Under the pieces are notes generated by a model, which was not told where the DNA came from, did no database searches, and saw only the letters and a list, made by a program, of their open reading frames with translations. Below, piece by piece: positions 6,306 through 7,814 of a stretch of 7,814 nt of DNA. Every line of letters begins with the position of its first letter. Position 1 is the first letter of the stretch. Location of the stretch: assembly GCA_003452185.1 (NCBI GenBank), contig DMJJ01000311.1:1-7814 (forward strand), written 5' to 3'. Made by a program: the position numbers and the translations under genes. The stretch is from Verrucomicrobiales bacterium (GTDB lineage Bacteria > Verrucomicrobiota > Verrucomicrobiia > Limisphaerales > UBA11320).

Positions 6306-7814
6306 TGTCGTCCCTCACCCTCCTCCTGCTCGCTATCGTGGCCGGCCTCGCCGTCGGGGGCATCGCCGGATGGCTCCTCTCCCTCCGCCGTTCAACGGCC
6401 GACCCGTCGCGCGGCATTCTGGAAGCCGAGCTCCGGGGCCGCATCACACACCTTGAATCCGAGCTCCAGGGGTTGAGGTCGGAAGTGACCGCAGCCCGGT
6501 CGGCCGCGGCCGCCGCAGGGGCCAGACGGGAGGCTGCCGAGGGGGAGCTCGCCACCACGCGCGGGGAAGTGCACCGGCTCCAGGAGATCGAGGCGGAACT
6601 CCGCGCGACCGTGGCAAGCCATTCGGAAAACCTCGCCGGCGCCCGAGCCAGCCTCGGGGCACTCCAGGAGCGGACCCGGGAACAGCAGGCCCGGCACGAG
6701 GAGGACCTTCGCACCCTCCGCGACTCCCACTCCAAGGCCCTGGCCGACCTCCGGGAGGCGTTCAAGGCGCTCAGTGCCGACGCCCTTCGACAGGTCCAGC
6801 CCGAGTTCCTCCGGCTGGCCAACGAAACCCTCTCCAAGGTCGCCGAATCGGCCAAGGGAGACCTCTCCCAGCGGCAGGAATCGATCGCCGGGCTCGTCAA
6901 GCCGCTTGAGGAGCAGCTCCAGACCTACCAGCAGCGGCTCCAACAATCCGAAACGACCCAATCCTCCCTCCTCGGGGAGGTCCGCAAGCAGCTCGAGACC
7001 CTGGCCCAGCAGAGCCAGTCCCTCTCCACCGAGACGCTCCAGCTCCGGAAAGTGCTCAGCTCAAACCAGGCCCGGGGCCGATGGGGGGAGGAGACCCTGC
7101 GTCGCGTGGTGGAAACCGCCGGGATGAGCGCTCACTGCGACTTCACCGAGCAGGCACAGATGGATGAGAGCAAGCCCGATCTCCTCATCCACATGCCCGG
7201 AGACCGCGTCATCATCGTCGATGCCAAGGTGCCCGATCTCGCCTTCCTCGACGCCCTCGACAACGCTGACCCCACCCGCCGCGCCGAGGCCCTGCAGGAA
7301 CACGCCGCCAAGCTCAAGGGGACCGTCAAGAGCCTGGCCGATCGGGACTACCCCTCAAAATTCCCGAACGCCCTCGACTACGTCGTGCTCTTTGTGCCGG
7401 CCGAGTCCCTCTTCAGCGCCGCCCTGGAAGGGGATCGCGAGCTGATGATCTGGGCCCAGAACCGAAGGATCCTCATCGCCACCCCCTGCTCCCTCGTGGC
7501 CATCCTCCGGTCGGTCAGCCTGAGCTGGCACCAGTATTCCCAAACCCAAAACGCCCGCGACATCGCCCTCGCTGCGCAGGAGCTCTACACCCGGGTGTGC
7601 AAATTCACCGAACACTTCGAACGGGTCAGGGATGGCTTGGACAAAGCGACCACCGCCTACAACCAGGCCGTCGGGAGCTACGAACGGCAGGTCCGCCCCA
7701 GCGCCGAACGCCTCAAGGAACTCGGGGGAGGCGTTGAGGGGCGATCCCCCGCCGAAATCTCCCCCCTCGAACCAAGCTTGCGACTCCCCCCGCCCCCCAA
7801 ATCGCAACCCCCTC
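6305..7814 (+). CDS. rmuC: DNA recombination protein RmuC, cut off at the right window edge
   Basis: Membrane-anchored coiled-coil protein with a nuclease-like domain. In E. coli RmuC limits inversion at short inverted repeats and is suspected to be a nuclease. The reading frame is open for 503 codons to the window end without a stop; E. coli RmuC has 475 residues, so little is probably missing. Residues 4-26 form a transmembrane segment (LTLLLLAIVAGLAVGGIAGW). Residues about 35-245 are a long Glu/Gln/Arg-rich coiled coil. The RmuC core follows: NQARGRWGEETL (254-265) with Glu262, KPDLL with Asp292, and VDAKVP with Asp306 and Lys308 as a PD-(D/E)xK-like set. VLFVPAESLFSAAL and RRILIATPCSLVAILR are further RmuC landmarks. 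The tail becomes proline-rich (LRLPPPPKSQPP), as is common at the end of these proteins. The start ATG overlaps the ridA stop by one base (TGATG, 6303-6307), showing translational coupling. Confidence 0.93.
   Translation, partial: MSSLTLLLLAIVAGLAVGGIAGWLLSLRRSTADPSRGILEAELRGRITHLESELQGLRSEVTAARSAAAAAGARREAAEGELATTRGEVHRLQEIEAELRATVASHSENLAGARASLGALQERTREQQARHEEDLRTLRDSHSKALADLREAFKALSADALRQVQPEFLRLANETLSKVAESAKGDLSQRQESIAGLVKPLEEQLQTYQQRLQQSETTQSSLLGEVRKQLETLAQQSQSLSTETLQLRKVLSSNQARGRWGEETLRRVVETAGMSAHCDFTEQAQMDESKPDLLIHMPGDRVIIVDAKVPDLAFLDALDNADPTRRAEALQEHAAKLKGTVKSLADRDYPSKFPNALDYVVLFVPAESLFSAALEGDRELMIWAQNRRILIATPCSLVAILRSVSLSWHQYSQTQNARDIALAAQELYTRVCKFTEHFERVRDGLDKATTAYNQAVGSYERQVRPSAERLKELGGGVEGRSPAEISPLEPSLRLPPPPKSQPP

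Overview
The window is a GC-rich stretch (roughly two-thirds G+C by eye) of bacterial chromosome with nine protein-coding genes packed with short gaps, and no tRNA, rRNA, CRISPR or insertion sequence that I can see. Several proteins (the GreB-like factor opening MSKAFTRESDDE, the PEP-hydrolase-like protein opening MPNPWTGKGNPY, and the large beta-helix polysaccharide-active protein) resemble from memory proteins of Verrucomicrobiota, perhaps Opitutae-like. That assignment is an inference; no marker gene is present to prove it.

Left part (1-2867): two divergently transcribed genes for exported proteins. On the minus strand is a large right-handed beta-helix protein of GH141-like type, cut off by the left window edge. 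On the plus strand is a secreted alpha/beta hydrolase of the acetyl-xylan-esterase-like type. Together they look like a small polysaccharide-degradation pair: a backbone or side-chain enzyme plus a de-esterifying enzyme.

Middle part (2886-5575, all plus strand): a GreA/GreB-like RNA polymerase secondary-channel protein with a shortened, non-canonical coiled-coil tip; an NfsB-like FMN nitroreductase; a TIM-barrel protein of the PEP_hydrolase family (PF09370); and a small one-domain cupin whose start lies 17 bases after the TIM-barrel stop. A GC-rich palindrome separates the nitroreductase from the TIM-barrel gene. A second GC-rich inverted repeat, combined with a 17-base tandem duplication, follows the cupin gene and probably ends that unit.

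Right part (5701-7814, all plus strand): a tight three-gene unit of iscX (iron-sulfur assembly adaptor), ridA (2-aminoacrylate/imine deaminase) and rmuC (recombination-limiting nuclease-like protein, running off the right edge). The gap between iscX and ridA is 5 bases, and ridA and rmuC overlap by one base (TGATG), so translational coupling is likely.

Most genes lack a recognisable Shine-Dalgarno sequence, so several start choices rest on homology and signal-peptide logic. I see mostly ordinary housekeeping and accessory genes. The points most worth a second look are the altered Gre tip, the iscX-ridA pairing away from any isc operon, and the TIM-barrel/cupin pair.
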